A program made the position numbers and the translations under genes. The notes below the pieces were generated by a model. It did not search any database. It was not told the origin of the DNA and saw nothing but the letters and a program-made list of their open reading frames with translations. A stretch of 64,000 bases of DNA from the NCBI GenBank assembly GCA_015146655.1, contig VKHL01000018.1, positions 30,001 through 94,000 of the forward strand, given 5' to 3'. Positions 62,770 through 64,000 of this stretch are shown here, in pieces; position 1 is the stretch's first letter, and each line of letters starts with the position of its first letter. The DNA comes from Ochromonas danica. Its lineage: Eukaryota; Sar; Chrysophyceae; Chromulinales; Chromulinaceae.

Positions 62770-63645
62770 ATGGTCTCTGGTTGCTTCAGGACCCTTCTCC
62801 TCCTGCTCCCTGCAGTGTTAGTTGTCTTATTGTCTATTGGAGCCTTCTATTTCCACCATTCATGGACAACTGTCATCAATCTCCACACCATCCTCGACCT
62901 CATACAGTCCTCTGAGCAATGGATGTCAGAGACTGTGACACAGACCTCAGGCTTGGTTGAAAATATGGTTATCCATATGGTTTTCGTTGGAAGCGATCGT
63001 TGGGTCGAGAAGGAGGTGCTGGCTGAGGGTGTGCTTGGTGTTGTGCTGACCTCCGCCCCCAGCGACGTCCCCGTCACACTCAATCTGCTGCACGCTGGAC
63101 AAGACAGCCTTCTTGATGACCCCTATGCAGAGAGATTGCTGAGAGGATCGAAGTGTGGTGGAAACTGCCTTGACATTGCGCTAGTCTTGCTGCCGCCCTC
63201 CGCTATTGCTCCTGCTTCAAAACCTAACGTTATTGCGGCGAATAGCAGTGAGGAAGCCAAGCAAAGACTAGCCGTTATCTTGCAAGAGGTCCCGCCTCTT
63301 ACTTCATCTCTTCGCAATCGTCTACATGTCTCTCTGACTCGTCTCGTCAACCAGCCAACCGCCTCTCTTGTCTTCTGGCTTGTCACTAACCAACGCCAAG
63401 TCATGCTGGACCGCCTATGGAGTCATCTTAATCAGTTAGTTGAGTCTATCAGTTTATTAGAGGATGAGTACTGGTTGAGGCTATCTCTTGAGATGGTTCA
63501 GGAGGCGGTGATTGAGGTGGAGGCAGTCTCAAGACAAAGAAGCCTGTCATCGCAGTGGCAGATTGCTTTTGTGCTCTATGGTCCATTTTGGGTCCCTATG
63601 GCTATCCCTCTGTTCAGACTCTTGCGGTCGACACAGATATCGTAG
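62770..63645 (+). CDS. Two-TM membrane protein, possibly PIG-S-like C-terminus
   Basis: An intron-free 291-aa frame. Residues 8-28 form a hydrophobic helix (signal anchor) and the C-terminal FVLYGPFWVPMAIPLFRLL a second one, leaving about 220 residues between them, probably luminal, with one N-x-S site (NSSEE). The C-terminal pattern (helix ending before QWQIAFVLYGPFWVPMAIPL) recalls PIG-S, the GPI-transamidase subunit whose last helix follows a Y-x-P-L-x-x-P block. At half the usual PIG-S length, the match is weak. Otherwise unrecognised. Confidence 0.55.
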   Translation: MVSGCFRTLLLLLPAVLVVLLSIGAFYFHHSWTTVINLHTILDLIQSSEQWMSETVTQTSGLVENMVIHMVFVGSDRWVEKEVLAEGVLGVVLTSAPSDVPVTLNLLHAGQDSLLDDPYAERLLRGSKCGGNCLDIALVLLPPSAIAPASKPNVIAANSSEEAKQRLAVILQEVPPLTSSLRNRLHVSLTRLVNQPTASLVFWLVTNQRQVMLDRLWSHLNQLVESISLLEDEYWLRLSLEMVQEAVIEVEAVSRQRSLSSQWQIAFVLYGPFWVPMAIPLFRLLRSTQIS

Positions 63646-64000
63646 TGTGTTTATGTGTAGATGTTGTTTAATAGTTGAAACCTGTGTAAATATGTAAATA
63701 GTGACGATTGTTTGCTTATTGCTCCACCATATTACCTGCTGCACTCAGAGTAAATGAATAAGTTGGAGTCAATTTCTTATTCCGTATTGATTGCTGCCAT
63801 TGCTTAGCTTGGGAGTGTGCAATTGATTCTAGTCTAGCTGTGGAACTACATATCTATATGACTGAATAGACACAAGTTAGCTGAAGAGCAGGTTAGCTAT
63901 CAAAAGGTGGGCTAATCAAAACTAAACGACCAGTGCAAAAAGCAGAGCAGAATGTGGTTCAACACCTGGTGTGGTGGAAGGTGGAAGTGGCGAAACGCGC
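63646..64000. other. Right-edge region, no gene seen
   Basis: 355 bp of AT-rich flank after the last gene; no ORF, motif or repeat worth naming. Confidence 0.4.

Noticed and set aside
1-64000. tRNA, rRNA, CRISPR or viral elements
   Set aside because: None seen on reading both strands; a formal tRNA scan was not possible.

Overview
This is nuclear DNA from a protist, most likely a plastid-bearing, flagellated stramenopile (ochrophyte-like). The evidence for this is: GT-AG introns of about 50-85 nt; an EGF-type protein of the kind found in mastigonemes and sexually induced (SIG) proteins of stramenopiles; a Rubisco-methyltransferase-like SET protein whose N-terminus looks like a bipartite plastid signal with Phe at the predicted cleavage site; and many axonemal or cytoskeletal genes. 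The lineage is an inference; no rRNA or organelle gene is present to confirm it. I saw no viral, retroviral or Polinton-like sequence.

Layout. 0.6-8.7 kb: SET methyltransferase (-), proteasome alpha-5 PSMA5 (-), mastigoneme-like EGF protein (+), NatC subunit NAA35 (-). 8.8-17 kb: dynactin p50 DCTN2 (+), a fibronectin-III/PA-domain protein ending in HDEL (-), a GOLD/F-box-like/coiled-coil protein (+), a four-TM EF-hand protein (+). 17-29.2 kb: RICTOR (-) and the nuclear-basket nucleoporin TPR (+), sharing a 233-bp divergent promoter. 29.2-31.2 kb: an AC microsatellite, a perfect 43-bp inverted repeat with copies about 1.55 kb apart, and a poorly supported small spliced gene. 31.2-46.4 kb: an unknown gene (+), kinesin-14 (-), a giant MORN/WW/IQ/CCCH protein (+), an unknown helical protein (-), ULK4-like pseudokinase (+). 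46.5-57.5 kb: Pol III subunit CRCP (-), kinesin-13 with a C-terminal SAM domain (-), PACRG (+), ADCK2-like UbiB kinase (+), GNAT acetyltransferase (-), unknown 206-aa protein (+), ankyrin protein (-), SAM methyltransferase (+). 57.5-64 kb: TTLL3/8-like tubulin glycylase with IQ motifs (-) and a two-TM protein (+).

Many genes converge on microtubules and flagella: dynactin p50, kinesin-14, kinesin-13, PACRG, ULK4, TTLL glycylase, MORN protein and the mastigoneme protein. Gene order is compact and strikingly alternating, so most genes sit in head-to-head pairs 150-480 bp apart. Several of these intergenic gaps carry a shared motif (CCAG, 1-3 nt, TTTGGAG). Most genes left of 47 kb are intron-rich; most on the right are intron-free.

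Exon coordinates were worked out by hand from reading frame and splice consensus. They were kept where the phase was conserved across every junction. No similarity search was run, so family names rest on recognised motifs.
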